DNA of 64,000 nt from Paraburkholderia bryophila (GTDB lineage: Bacteria > Pseudomonadota > Gammaproteobacteria > Burkholderiales > Burkholderiaceae), in contig NZ_QLTK01000016.1 in the NCBI RefSeq assembly GCF_003269035.1, positions 100,781 to 164,780 on the forward strand, read 5' to 3'. How positions within the stretch are numbered: the stretch's first letter is position 1; the number at the start of each line of letters is the position of its first letter. Both the position numbers and the translations under genes were made by a program. Positions 9,155 through 17,751 of the stretch are shown here, one piece after another. The notes under the pieces were generated by a model that was not told the origin of the DNA, made no database searches, and worked only from the letters and a program-made list of their open reading frames with translations.

Positions 9155-10351
9155 TCACAGCGTATGCGAGCGGTCGCCGCTCGAAAACGCCTGCAACGTG
9201 TCGTCCAGACCGCGCGAAAACGCGATCACCTTGAACAGTTCACCCATCTCGGCCTCGGACAACAACTTCTGCACCGCATTCGCCGCGGGCAAGAACCGTT
9301 TCGTGTCCGACGGATCGATTTCCGACAGCGCCTCGGTAATCCCGGCGTTCAGCAGAAACCGCGCTTGCGACGTGAAGCCGAGCAGATCCGCGCCTGTCTC
9401 GCAGCCCGCTTCGGCGATACCGGTGAATTCCACGTGTGCGGTGATGTCCTGCAAGCCCGGATAGAGAAACGGATCGCCGTGCGCGCGATGCCGGTAATGG
9501 CACATCAGCGTGCCCTGCGCGCGTTGCGCGTGGTAGTACTCGTGACGCGGGAATCCGTAGTCGATAAAAAACGCCGCGCCGCGCGCGAGCATTGTGCAGA
9601 TGGTTCGCGTGAAGGCGCGCGCGGCTTCGTGCGTTTCGGTCACGTAGGCGTCGTTGGCGGTTTCGGTGTCGATTTCGGACAGCAGCGCGAGGTCGTCTGC
9701 CGCAGACACAACACGGTCTTCAAACGCAAACACGCCGTTGTGCGACACGACACCGCGCTCATGCCACACGCCGGTGTTGAAGGAGAACAGCCGAACCGGC
9801 ATCGCGTCCAGCACTTCGTTGCCGATCATCACGCCTTCGAAGCGCTCCGGCAACGCGTCCAGCCAGCGCACCCTGGCGGCAAGCGAAGGTGCGGCCGCTT
9901 CGATCGTTTCGCGCTGGCGCTCGCGCAATTCGCCCGATAAATCCACGATCGCGTAACTGTCGAATTCCGCGCCCAGCGCCTCGAACGCGCTGAGCAGGCC
10001 GGCAGCCAGTTTGCCCGTGCCGGCGCCGAATTCCATCACCTCGCGCGTGCCGCTGGCCCGCAATGCTTCGGCCAGCGGTCGCGCCAGTGTCGTGGCGAAC
10101 AACGGCGACAATTCCGGCGCGGTGACGAAGTCGCTGCCGTCGTCGCCACGCAGGCCGAATTTGCGGGCGCCGCCGCTGTAATAGCCGAGTCCCGGCGCGT
10201 ACAACGCGCGCTCCATGTAACGGTCGAACGGCAGCCAGCCGCCGGCGCTGTCGAGCTCCGCGCGCAGTTGCGCGACCAGCGCTTCCGACTGCGCCAGCGC
10301 GCTCGGGCCGGGAGCAGGTAAACTATCGGGTTGGTGAGCTTTCGGATTCAT
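9155..10351 (-). CDS. MidA/NDUFAF7-type class I SAM-dependent methyltransferase
   Basis: 398 residues of the former DUF185 family, homologous to mitochondrial NDUFAF7, which methylates an arginine of the 49-kDa subunit of complex I. Visible: PFDRYMERALYAPGLGYYS near the N-terminus, the SAM-binding EFGAGTGKLAAGLL, then IDYGFPRHEYYH and GTLMCHYRHRAHGDPF, both strongly conserved. The bacterial substrate is not established here. ATG at 10351 is preceded by GCGGGG. The start codon is only 13 bp from that of a divergent SDR gene, so the two promoters must reach into each other's coding region. Confidence 0.9.
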   Translation of the reverse strand: MNPKAHQPDSLPAPGPSALAQSEALVAQLRAELDSAGGWLPFDRYMERALYAPGLGYYSGGARKFGLRGDDGSDFVTAPELSPLFATTLARPLAEALRASGTREVMEFGAGTGKLAAGLLSAFEALGAEFDSYAIVDLSGELRERQRETIEAAAPSLAARVRWLDALPERFEGVMIGNEVLDAMPVRLFSFNTGVWHERGVVSHNGVFAFEDRVVSAADDLALLSEIDTETANDAYVTETHEAARAFTRTICTMLARGAAFFIDYGFPRHEYYHAQRAQGTLMCHYRHRAHGDPFLYPGLQDITAHVEFTGIAEAGCETGADLLGFTSQARFLLNAGITEALSEIDPSDTKRFLPAANAVQKLLSEAEMGELFKVIAFSRGLDDTLQAFSSGDRSHTL

Positions 10352-10364
10352 CCCCGCATTGTAA

Positions 10365-11183
10365 ATGACCGCCTCTCTGGATACCGCCGCTGTCCGTGCG
10401 CCTGACGCGCCGCGAATCGTGCTGATTACCGGCGCCGCGCGCCGCATCGGGCGCGCGCTCGCGCTCGGCTTCGCCGCCCGCGGCTGGGACGTGGCGGTGC
10501 ATTACGGCGAATCGCGCGAACCCGCCGATCAGGTGGTCGCCGAAATCGTCGCGCTGGGCCGCCGGGCGGTCGCGCTCCAGGCCGAGTTGGGCGACGAGGA
10601 GCAGGTCGCACGGCTGTTGCCTGCCTGTATCGCGGCGCTGGGCCGGCCGGCCTGCATCGTCAACAACGCGTCGCGTTTTGAAGAAGATACGGCGCTCGAT
10701 GTCGGCTACGCGTTGTTGCTCAAGCTGACCGCAATGAACGTCGGCGCGCCGTTGGTGCTGGCGCGCATGCTCCACGAAGCCACGCCGGAGGCCGCGCGAA
10801 GCGACGAAAGCCAGCGTGGTGTCGTGATCAACGTGCTGGATCAGAAGCTGTACAACATGAATCCGGATTACCTGTCGTACACGCTGTCGAAGGCGGCGTT
10901 GCAGACAGCCACGGTGGCGCTGGCGCAGGCTTTGGCGCCGAAAGTGCGGGTGGTCGGGCTCGCGCCCGGCCTGACGATGCAATCGGGCGATCAAACGCCG
11001 GACGGTTTCGCCGCCGCTCACCGTACTACGCCTTTGGGCCGCGCGTCGCGGCCCGAGGATATTGTCGCCGCCGCGCTGTATCTCGCCGATGCAGCGGGCG
11101 TCACCGGAACGACGCTGGTGGTCGACGGCGGGCAGCACCTGGTGCCCCTGCCGCGCGACGTTATGTTTTTGACGGGCGCCTGA
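10365..11183 (+). CDS. SDR oxidoreductase, pteridine reductase / FolM-like
   Basis: 272 residues, classical short-chain dehydrogenase. The nucleotide motif TGAARRIGRA (about residues 22-31) has the TGxxxR pattern found in NADPH-dependent pteridine reductases and FolM (dihydromonapterin reductase). NNAS and YTLSKAALQ provide the structural and catalytic (Y, K) motifs, and LVVDGGQHL is the usual C-terminal turn. It lies 45 bp before folB and shares its direction, so a role in dihydrofolate or tetrahydromonapterin reduction is likely but not proven. No convincing ribosome site precedes ATG 10365, which is only 13 bp from a divergent gene. Confidence 0.8.
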   Translation: MTASLDTAAVRAPDAPRIVLITGAARRIGRALALGFAARGWDVAVHYGESREPADQVVAEIVALGRRAVALQAELGDEEQVARLLPACIAALGRPACIVNNASRFEEDTALDVGYALLLKLTAMNVGAPLVLARMLHEATPEAARSDESQRGVVINVLDQKLYNMNPDYLSYTLSKAALQTATVALAQALAPKVRVVGLAPGLTMQSGDQTPDGFAAAHRTTPLGRASRPEDIVAAALYLADAAGVTGTTLVVDGGQHLVPLPRDVMFLTGA

Positions 11184-11228
11184 AATGCCCTTTGCGTGCT
11201 CCGCACGCTTTTTTCGACTGGAACGAAC

Positions 11229-11624
11229 ATGTTTGCCGCTCTTTCGCATCCCCGGCTCGCCGATTGCCGCCGGCTCTTTCTGCGCAATTACGAAGTGCAC
11301 ATCAACATCGGCGTGCACGACTTCGAAAAGCGTGGCGAACAGCGCGTCGTGATCAACGTCGAACTGTTCGTGCCGCTCGCGCTGTCCACGCCGGTGGCGG
11401 ACAAGCTGAACGAAGTCGTCGACTACGACTTCATGCGCTCGACCATCGCGCGTCGCGTCGAACAAGGCCATATCCACTTGCAGGAAACGCTCTGCGACGA
11501 CCTCGTCAAGACCATGCTCGAGCATCCGCTGGTGCGGGCCGCGCGCGTGTCGACCGAAAAACCGGACGTCTATCCCGACTGTGACGCGGTGGGCGTCGAA
11601 GTCTTCCGCGTCAAGGAGGATTGA
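11229..11624 (+). CDS. folB: Dihydroneopterin aldolase
   Basis: Converts 7,8-dihydroneopterin to 6-hydroxymethyl-dihydropterin in folate synthesis. 131 residues, normal family size. Signatures: NYEVHINIGVHDFEKRGEQ (tunnel-fold first strand and loop), VDYDFMRSTIA, LQETLCDDL with the conserved glutamate, and the C-terminal KPDVYPDCDAVGVEVFR. ATG at 11229 was chosen; an in-frame upstream start at 11196 adds unconserved residues. It lies in an SDR-folB-ttcA unit with only 3 bp between folB and ttcA. Confidence 0.9.
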   Translation: MFAALSHPRLADCRRLFLRNYEVHINIGVHDFEKRGEQRVVINVELFVPLALSTPVADKLNEVVDYDFMRSTIARRVEQGHIHLQETLCDDLVKTMLEHPLVRAARVSTEKPDVYPDCDAVGVEVFRVKED

Positions 11625-11627
11625 GTC

Positions 11628-12602
11628 ATGGCCACGCCCGACATCCTGAACCAGACCGCGGCCGCCGCGCCGGCGAAGGTGCCGCTCACGCGCCGCGAGC
11701 AGAAAGAAGCGTACGAGAACAACAAGCTGTTCAAGCGGCTCGCGCGCCAGGTCGGCGAGGCGGTCGTCGACTTCAACATGATCGAGGAAGGCGACAAGGT
11801 GATGGTGTGCCTGTCGGGCGGTAAAGACAGCTACGCCATGCTCGAAATCCTGATGCGGCTGCGCGAACGTGCGCCGATCAACTTCGACATCGTCGCGGTG
11901 AACCTCGACCAGAAGCAGCCGGGCTTTCCGGAGCACGTGCTGCCCGAGTATCTGAAGCAGCTCGACATTCCGTTTCACATCGAGAACCAGGACACCTACA
12001 GCATCGTCAAGCGGCTGGTGCCGGAGGGCAAGACTACCTGCTCGCTGTGCTCGCGGTTGCGTCGCGGCATTCTGTACCGTGTCGCGGGTGAGCTTGGCGC
12101 GACCAAAATCGCGCTCGGCCATCATCGCGACGACATCCTGCAAACGCTGCTGCTGAACATGTTCTACGGCGGCAAGCTGAAGGGCATGCCGCCCAAGCTG
12201 CAATCCGACGACGGCAAGAACATCGTGATCCGGCCGCTCGCCTACGTGAAGGAAACCGACCTCGAGAAATATGCGGCGTTGCGTGAATTCCCGATCATTC
12301 CGTGCAACCTGTGCGGCAGCCAGCCGAACCTGAAGCGCGCGGAAATGAAGGCGCTCGTTCGCGATTGGGAAAAGCGTTTCCCGGGGCGTATCGAAAATAT
12401 GTTCAATGCATTGTCGAACGTCGTGCCGTCGCATTTGATGGATCACAAGCTGTTCCCGTTCGCGGGCCTGCGCGCCACCGGCGAGGCCGATCCGCAAGGC
12501 GACATTGCATTCGACGAAGAGCCGTGCTCGACCGGGTCGGACGACGGCGCGATGCTCGGTGCATCGAAGTCGATTTCAATCGTTCAATTCGACGATCTTT
12601 AA
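11628..12602 (+). CDS. ttcA: tRNA 2-thiocytidine(32) synthetase TtcA
   Basis: 324 residues. ATP-activated, Fe-S-dependent thiolation of cytidine 32 in tRNA. The PP-loop SGGKDS is at about residues 63-68. Three conserved cysteine positions fit the cluster and catalytic sites: CSLC (C138, C141) and CNLC (C226, C229). Also diagnostic: GHHRDDILQTLLLNMF and FPIIPCNLCGSQPNLKR. The extended N-terminus is normal for betaproteobacterial TtcA. Three bp separate it from folB, so it is in the same transcript. Confidence 0.95.
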   Translation: MATPDILNQTAAAAPAKVPLTRREQKEAYENNKLFKRLARQVGEAVVDFNMIEEGDKVMVCLSGGKDSYAMLEILMRLRERAPINFDIVAVNLDQKQPGFPEHVLPEYLKQLDIPFHIENQDTYSIVKRLVPEGKTTCSLCSRLRRGILYRVAGELGATKIALGHHRDDILQTLLLNMFYGGKLKGMPPKLQSDDGKNIVIRPLAYVKETDLEKYAALREFPIIPCNLCGSQPNLKRAEMKALVRDWEKRFPGRIENMFNALSNVVPSHLMDHKLFPFAGLRATGEADPQGDIAFDEEPCSTGSDDGAMLGASKSISIVQFDDL

Positions 12603-12716
12603 CGAAAACGCCCGAACTACGGGCATTTCAGCCGGTTATAGCCTGTTTCGCAACGGTGTCGGCGGTGGGCTGCATGATAGAATCGGCGCCTCCAAACTCG
12701 TCTATTCGCCGACGCC

Positions 12717-14078
12717 ATGAACATCGTTATTTTGGCGGCAGGCACCGGCAAGCGCATGCGGTCCGCGCTACCCAAGGTGCTCCATCCGCTGGCCGGCCGG
12801 CCACTCCTCGCTCATGTCATCGACACCGCCCGCGCGCTGAATCCCGCGCGTCTCGTCGTGGTGATCGGTCATGGCGCCGAAGCCGTGCGCCAGGCGGTGG
12901 CGGCGCCGGACGTTCAGTTCGCCGTGCAGGAACAACAGCTCGGCACGGGCCACGCGGTACAGCAGGCTCTGCCGCTGCTCGACCCGAGTGCGCCCACGCT
13001 GGTGCTTTACGGCGACGTGCCGCTCACGCGCGCCAGCACGCTGCGCGCGCTGACCGACCGGGCGGGCGAGGGCGGTTACGGCGTGCTGACCGTCACCCTC
13101 GCGGACCCGAGCGGCTACGGCCGCATCGTGCGTGACGCGGCGGGCAAGGTGTCGCGCATCGTCGAGCAGAAAGACGCGTCGCCCGAACAACTCAAGATCG
13201 CCGAAATCAACACGGGCATTGTCGTGGCGCCGACCGCGCGGCTCGCCGGCTGGCTGGCGGCCTTGAAAAACGACAATTCGCAAGGCGAGTTCTATCTGAC
13301 CGACGCGGTCGAAATGGCGATCGAGGCAGGCCTCGAAGTCGTGACCACGCAGCCGGACGAAGAGTGGGAAACGCTTGGCGTGAACAGCAAGCAGCAGCTT
13401 GCCGAGCTCGAACGAATTTATCAGGGCGAACTCGCGGAGGCGTTGCTGGTGGCCGGCGTGACGCTGGCCGACCCGGCGCGTCTGGACGTGCGCGGCACGC
13501 TCGAATGCGGCCGCGACGTGTCGATCGACGTGAATTGCGTGTTCGAAGGCCGCGTCACGCTGGCCGACAACGTCACCGTCGGGCCGAACTGCGTGATCCG
13601 CAATGCAACGATCGGCGCGGGTACGCGTGTCGATGCGTTCACCCATATTGAAGGCGCCGAGGTCGGCGCGAACGTCGTGCTCGGACCGTATGCGCGGCTG
13701 CGGCCCGGCGCGTCGCTGGCGGATGAATCGCATGTCGGCAATTTCGTCGAAGTGAAGAACGCCGTGCTCGGTCGCGGCTCCAAAGCGAATCACCTCACGT
13801 ATATCGGCGACGCGGACATCGGTGCGCGCGTGAATATCGGCGCGGGCACCATCACCTGCAATTACGACGGCGCAAACAAATTCCGCACTATTATCGAAGA
13901 CGACGTCTTCGTCGGGTCGGACACGCAACTGGTCGCGCCGGTGCGGGTCGGGCGTGGCGTGACGATCGCGGCGGGCACCACGGTGTGGAAAGACGTCGAA
14001 GCCGACAAGCTGGTGTTGAACGACAAGACGCAAACTAGCAAGACGGGCTACGTTCGCCCGACCAAGAAGAAGAGCTGA
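12717..14078 (+). CDS. glmU: Bifunctional N-acetylglucosamine-1-phosphate uridyltransferase / glucosamine-1-phosphate acetyltransferase
   Basis: 453 residues, the standard length. The N-terminal pyrophosphorylase domain has LAAGTGKRMRSALPKVLHPL (uridyltransferase signature), QLGTGHAVQQALP and YGDVPLTR. The C-terminal left-handed beta-helix acetyltransferase domain has GPYARLRPG, GNFVEVKNA, KANHLTYIGDA and GTITCNYDGANK. It makes UDP-GlcNAc for peptidoglycan and LPS. glmS follows 60 bp downstream on the same strand, giving a glmUS unit like that of many Proteobacteria. Confidence 0.97.
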   Translation: MNIVILAAGTGKRMRSALPKVLHPLAGRPLLAHVIDTARALNPARLVVVIGHGAEAVRQAVAAPDVQFAVQEQQLGTGHAVQQALPLLDPSAPTLVLYGDVPLTRASTLRALTDRAGEGGYGVLTVTLADPSGYGRIVRDAAGKVSRIVEQKDASPEQLKIAEINTGIVVAPTARLAGWLAALKNDNSQGEFYLTDAVEMAIEAGLEVVTTQPDEEWETLGVNSKQQLAELERIYQGELAEALLVAGVTLADPARLDVRGTLECGRDVSIDVNCVFEGRVTLADNVTVGPNCVIRNATIGAGTRVDAFTHIEGAEVGANVVLGPYARLRPGASLADESHVGNFVEVKNAVLGRGSKANHLTYIGDADIGARVNIGAGTITCNYDGANKFRTIIEDDVFVGSDTQLVAPVRVGRGVTIAAGTTVWKDVEADKLVLNDKTQTSKTGYVRPTKKKS

Positions 14079-14138
14079 TGAACATGACGCGCGCTTCGAG
14101 CGCGCTCCTTGCAATCCAGCACTGAAAAGGAATAAGCC

Positions 14139-15956
14139 ATGTGTGGCATTGTTGGCGCGGTTGCGCAACGTAACATCGTTCCCGTCCTGATCGAAGGACT
14201 GCGTCGCCTCGAGTATCGCGGCTACGACTCGTGCGGCGTGGCCGTGCTCGGCGCGGACGGTCCGCGTCGCGCTCGCAGCGTGGCGCGTGTCGCCGATCTC
14301 GACGAGCAGGTTCGCGAGAGCCATCTGGAAGGCATCACGGGTATCGCGCATACGCGCTGGGCCACGCACGGCGCGCCGGTCACGGACAATGCGCACCCCA
14401 TCTTCTCGAAAGATGCGCTCGCGTTGGTACACAACGGCATCATCGAAAACTACGAGTCGCTGCGCGAAATGCTGCGCAGCAAGGGTTACACGTTCGTCTC
14501 GCAGACCGACACCGAGGTTATCGCTCACCTGGTTCACAGCCTGTATCGCGGCGATCTGTTCGCCGCGGTGCGTGAAGCGGTGGCGCAGCTGCACGGCGCG
14601 TATGCGATCGCGGTCCTGCACAAGGACCAGCCGCATACGGTGGTCGGCGCGCGTCAGGGTTCGCCGCTGGTGGTCGGGCTCGGCAACGGTGAGAACTTCC
14701 TCGCGTCGGACGCACTCGCGCTCGCGGGCAGCACTGAGCGTTTCATCTTCCTCGAAGAAGGCGACGTGTGCGAGTTGTCGCTCGAAGGCGTGCGTATCGC
14801 CGATCGCGACGGCAATGAAGCGCAGCGCGACGTGCGTCAGGTGGCGGCATACGGTGGCGCGGTCGAACTTGGGCCCTATCGTCACTTCATGCAGAAGGAA
14901 ATCTTCGAGCAGCCGCGCGCGATCTCCGACACGATTCCGCAAGCGGATTCGTTCGACGCGTCGCTGTTCGGCGAAGGCGCGGACAAGGTGTTCGCGGAGA
15001 TCGACAGCCTGCTGATTCTCGCTTGCGGCACGAGCTACTACTCGGGGCTGACGGCGAAGTATTGGCTCGAATCGATCGCGAAGATTCCGACCCAGGTGGA
15101 AATTGCCAGCGAGTATCGCTACCGCGAGTCGGTACCGAATCCGAAAGCGCTGGTCGTGGTGATCTCGCAGTCCGGTGAGACCGCGGACACGCTCGCGGCG
15201 CTGAAGCATGCGCAGTCGCTGGGGCATAAGCACACGCTGGCCATCTGCAACGTCGGCACGAGCGCGATGGTGCGTCAGACCGAACTGTCGTTCCTCACGC
15301 ATGCCGGCCGCGAGATCGGTGTCGCGTCGACCAAGGCATTCACGACACAACTGGTCGCGCTGTTCGTGCTCGCCGCGACGCTTGCAAAGCTGCGCGGGCG
15401 CGTGAGCAACGCGCAGGAAGCCGAATATCTGAAGCAGTTGCGTCACCTGCCGGCCGCGCTGAATAGCGTGCTGGCGCTGGAGCCGCAGATCATCGCGTGG
15501 TCGGAAGAGTTCTCGCGCAAGGAACATGCGTTGTTCCTCGGGCGCGGTCTGCATTATCCGATTGCGCTCGAAGGCGCGCTGAAGCTCAAGGAGATTTCGT
15601 ACATTCATGCCGAGGCGTATCCGGCCGGCGAGTTGAAGCACGGGCCGCTGGCGCTCGTGACCGAGGCGATGCCGGTGGTGACGGTGGCACCGAACGACGC
15701 GCTGCTGGAAAAGCTGAAGTCGAATATTCAGGAGGTGCGTGCGCGCGGCGGCCAGTTGTATGTGTTTGCGGATGCGGATACGAAGATCGTCAACGACGAA
15801 GGCCTGCATGTGATCCGTATGCCGGAGCACTATGGTTTGTTGTCGCCGATCCTGCACGTGGTGCCGCTGCAGATGCTGGCGTATCACACGGCGTGCGCGC
15901 GCGGTACGGATGTGGATAAGCCGCGGAATCTGGCGAAATCGGTGACGGTGGAGTGA
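14139..15956 (+). CDS. glmS: Glutamine--fructose-6-phosphate aminotransferase (isomerizing)
   Basis: 605 residues. It produces glucosamine-6-phosphate from fructose-6-phosphate and glutamine. The N-terminal glutaminase starts MCGIVGAV, with Cys2 as nucleophile, and has RLEYRGYDS and HTRWATHG. Two SIS isomerase domains follow, with ACGTSYYSG, SQSGETADT and STKAFTTQL, and the C-terminus ends LAKSVTVE as expected. AAGGA precedes the ATG. I see no glmS-ribozyme-like leader in the 60-bp gap to glmU, as expected for a proteobacterium. Confidence 0.97.
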   Translation: MCGIVGAVAQRNIVPVLIEGLRRLEYRGYDSCGVAVLGADGPRRARSVARVADLDEQVRESHLEGITGIAHTRWATHGAPVTDNAHPIFSKDALALVHNGIIENYESLREMLRSKGYTFVSQTDTEVIAHLVHSLYRGDLFAAVREAVAQLHGAYAIAVLHKDQPHTVVGARQGSPLVVGLGNGENFLASDALALAGSTERFIFLEEGDVCELSLEGVRIADRDGNEAQRDVRQVAAYGGAVELGPYRHFMQKEIFEQPRAISDTIPQADSFDASLFGEGADKVFAEIDSLLILACGTSYYSGLTAKYWLESIAKIPTQVEIASEYRYRESVPNPKALVVVISQSGETADTLAALKHAQSLGHKHTLAICNVGTSAMVRQTELSFLTHAGREIGVASTKAFTTQLVALFVLAATLAKLRGRVSNAQEAEYLKQLRHLPAALNSVLALEPQIIAWSEEFSRKEHALFLGRGLHYPIALEGALKLKEISYIHAEAYPAGELKHGPLALVTEAMPVVTVAPNDALLEKLKSNIQEVRARGGQLYVFADADTKIVNDEGLHVIRMPEHYGLLSPILHVVPLQMLAYHTACARGTDVDKPRNLAKSVTVE

Positions 15957-16041
15957 GGGTGGGGCGGGCTGACAGCGGTGGCAGATTGCATACGCCGCGC
16001 AGCCCATCCTCCTACCTCGCCGACCGCCGTCGCTAACCATC

Positions 16042-16497
16042 GTGCAATTTTTCGTCAGCACCTTGGTAGCGGGACGCGCGGATCGCCTCTTCGCGCTTTC
16101 CCAGGACTACGCTCGTCGGCCAGAGTGGGATCCGTTTGCGACCCGCTCCGAATTGCTTAACGGAGCAATGGCGCCGGCGGTGGGCGTCGACGAGTACATC
16201 GAAAGTGCAGGCGGTCTGGTGATGGTCTCGCGCTATGTGTCGTTTCAGCCGCCGCACGTGGCCGCCGTTTCGATGATCGAAGGACCGCGCCTGCTAGCCA
16301 GCTTCAGTGGTGGATGGAAATTTCGCCCGGAATCGCCGACGCAATGTCGCGTCACGTTCACCTACAACTTCCGCACGTCGCCTGCGTGGCTTCGATGGGT
16401 CATGGAGCCGATTGCTGGCTTCTGGTATCGGAGGCAGACTCGCGCGCGGTTGAACTGTTTTAAGGCGTGGGTCGAAGCGGCTGCTGGCAATTCTTGA
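16042..16497 (+). CDS. SRPBCC-superfamily (START/polyketide cyclase-like) protein
   Basis: 151 residues starting at GTG 16042. The layout fits a SRPBCC helix-grip fold that binds a hydrophobic ligand: STLVAGRADRLFALSQDY at the start, RPEWDPF, a central beta-rich region, and the long C-terminal helix RRQTRARLNCFKAW. Similar proteins are annotated polyketide cyclase/dehydrase or ligand-binding; no ligand can be named. It follows glmS by 85 bp but is probably functionally unrelated. Confidence 0.8.
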   Translation: MQFFVSTLVAGRADRLFALSQDYARRPEWDPFATRSELLNGAMAPAVGVDEYIESAGGLVMVSRYVSFQPPHVAAVSMIEGPRLLASFSGGWKFRPESPTQCRVTFTYNFRTSPAWLRWVMEPIAGFWYRRQTRARLNCFKAWVEAAAGNS

Positions 16498-16553
16498 AAG
16501 TTAGCACCGGCGTCGCGCTGCGCGACCATGACCCGCGACAGAACCACAACCCA

Positions 16554-16814
16554 TCAAAGCTCGGGCCGCGCCAGGTCACTGGCCACGATATGTTCGCCAT
16601 AAACCTGCGCCGCCGCGACCGCTTCCAGCTTGGTCGCATACGGGCCTAGCTCGGGCGCACCGTCGAATGGAAACAGCACGCGGCCGTCGGTGGTTCGCAC
16701 CACTTTCAACACGCCGAAGAAACGCCGGTAGCCGGCCAGTTTGGACGTCGCGGAAACCTCGAATTCGTCTTCCGACTTCGCGGGCACGCTGGGAATAAAG
16801 GCGGTCTTGCTCAT
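16554..16814 (-). CDS. DUF6723-like small conserved protein
   Basis: 86 residues from ATG 16814. The compact pattern (GYRRFFGVLKVVRTTDGRVLFPFDGAPELGPYATKLEAVAAA, in consecutive blocks) resembles a small family common in Burkholderiaceae and recently named DUF6723. It looks like a mixed alpha/beta single domain without signal or membrane segment; the function is unknown. The in-frame start at 16892 would add a basic stretch unlike the family. It stands alone, 56 bp after the SRPBCC gene on the opposite strand. Confidence 0.7.
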   Translation of the reverse strand: MSKTAFIPSVPAKSEDEFEVSATSKLAGYRRFFGVLKVVRTTDGRVLFPFDGAPELGPYATKLEAVAAAQVYGEHIVASDLARPEL

Positions 16815-16969
16815 ACCTGAAAACATCGCTTGTTCAAGAGGGCGGCATCTGCGCGGAAGGCCCAACTGCGCCCGTTTGTCCCGGCAAGACATTCACCGGC
16901 GACCGTCATTGTCTCAAATCCCCGCGGACTTGGCCGGCCGACCAGCATGCTTGCCAGCCACCCACTTTC

Positions 16970-17617
16970 TCAAGCGCCGCTCACTGCCGCCGCATGGTCG
17001 GCCGCCAGTGCGACGTCCCGCTCATTCACCGCGACGAAACTCGGCCGCGAGCAAATGCGCTCGACGTATGCCTGCAGAACCGGCGTTTCCGGCACCAGCT
17101 TGAACATCATTCCCCAGTGCAGCGCGATGCCCCACAGAATGTCCGCCGCCGACAGCGTGTTCCCCAACAGATACGGCGACGCCTGCAATTGACTCGCCAG
17201 CGTGCCGAGCATCGAATCGAAGTCGCCATAAGGCGACGTGGCGAGCGGCGCCGGCTCGCGTTTCATGGCTTTGTCGACCAGCGCCGGCTCGTAGCACGCC
17301 GCGTAGTACACGAGCCAGCGCAGATACGGACCACGGCGCGGATCGTCGAGCGCTGGGGCGAGGCCCGCCTCGGGAAACAGATCCGCGAGATAGATGAAGA
17401 TGGCCACCTGCTCGGTGACCAGCGCGTCGCCGTGCAGAATCGCCGGCACCTTGCCGAGCGGATTGATGGCGAGATACGGCGCTTTGCGCTGCTCGCCGGC
17501 CTTCATGTTCAGCACCTTCAGTTGGTACGGCGCGCCGAGTTCTTCCAGCAGCGTGAGCGCGCTGACGGAGCGGCATTGCGGCGAATGGAACAGGGTGATC
17601 GTGCGGTCGGTTGTCAT
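16970..17617 (-). CDS. Glutathione S-transferase family protein
   Basis: 215 residues. The thioredoxin fold is at the start (ITLFHSPQCRSVSALTLLEEL), with NPLGKVPAIL carrying the cis-proline and TEQVAIFIYLADLFP contacting glutathione; the helical domain carries NTLSAADILWGIALHW. The start is the ATG at 17617, since the track from 17644 adds only an unconserved octapeptide. It is divergent from a YafY-type regulator, and the 134-bp gap contains a good palindrome at 17711-17735, so GST expression is probably controlled by that regulator. Confidence 0.9.
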   Translation of the reverse strand: MTTDRTITLFHSPQCRSVSALTLLEELGAPYQLKVLNMKAGEQRKAPYLAINPLGKVPAILHGDALVTEQVAIFIYLADLFPEAGLAPALDDPRRGPYLRWLVYYAACYEPALVDKAMKREPAPLATSPYGDFDSMLGTLASQLQASPYLLGNTLSAADILWGIALHWGMMFKLVPETPVLQAYVERICSRPSFVAVNERDVALAADHAAAVSGA

Positions 17618-17710
17618 GGCGAGCAGTCTCCAGAATGAGGTCAATGTAGGGACCGGCGGCAGCGAGAGTGGGGCAACACGAGCGCCGGACTGGTCTCATC
17701 CTAAGCCTCC

Positions 17711-17735
17711 ATACCTGTCAGTTTCTGTCAGGTAT
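17711..17735. promoter_or_regulatory. Palindromic operator candidate between GST and YafY-type regulator
   Basis: Perfect 7-bp inverted arms ATACCTG-N11-CAGGTAT, with an internal TGTCAG direct repeat. It lies in the divergent gap and ends 17 bp before the ATG at 17752. It would cover an upstream in-frame ATG at 17734, supporting the later start. Probably the binding site for the WYL regulator or its own autoregulation. Confidence 0.5.
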
Positions 17736-17751
17736 GACTACACTGGAGCGC

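Noticed and set aside
10323..12497. A 724-codon minus frame opposite the SDR-folB-ttcA genes
   Set aside because: Antisense shadow of three well-supported genes.
14079..14138. glmS ribozyme
   Set aside because: Only 60 bp, no such core, and the ribozyme class is essentially confined to Gram-positive bacteria.
12768..16061. A 1097-codon open frame on the minus strand opposite glmU and glmS
   Set aside because: It is the mirror of two certain genes with high GC3; the translation is Arg/His-rich without domains.
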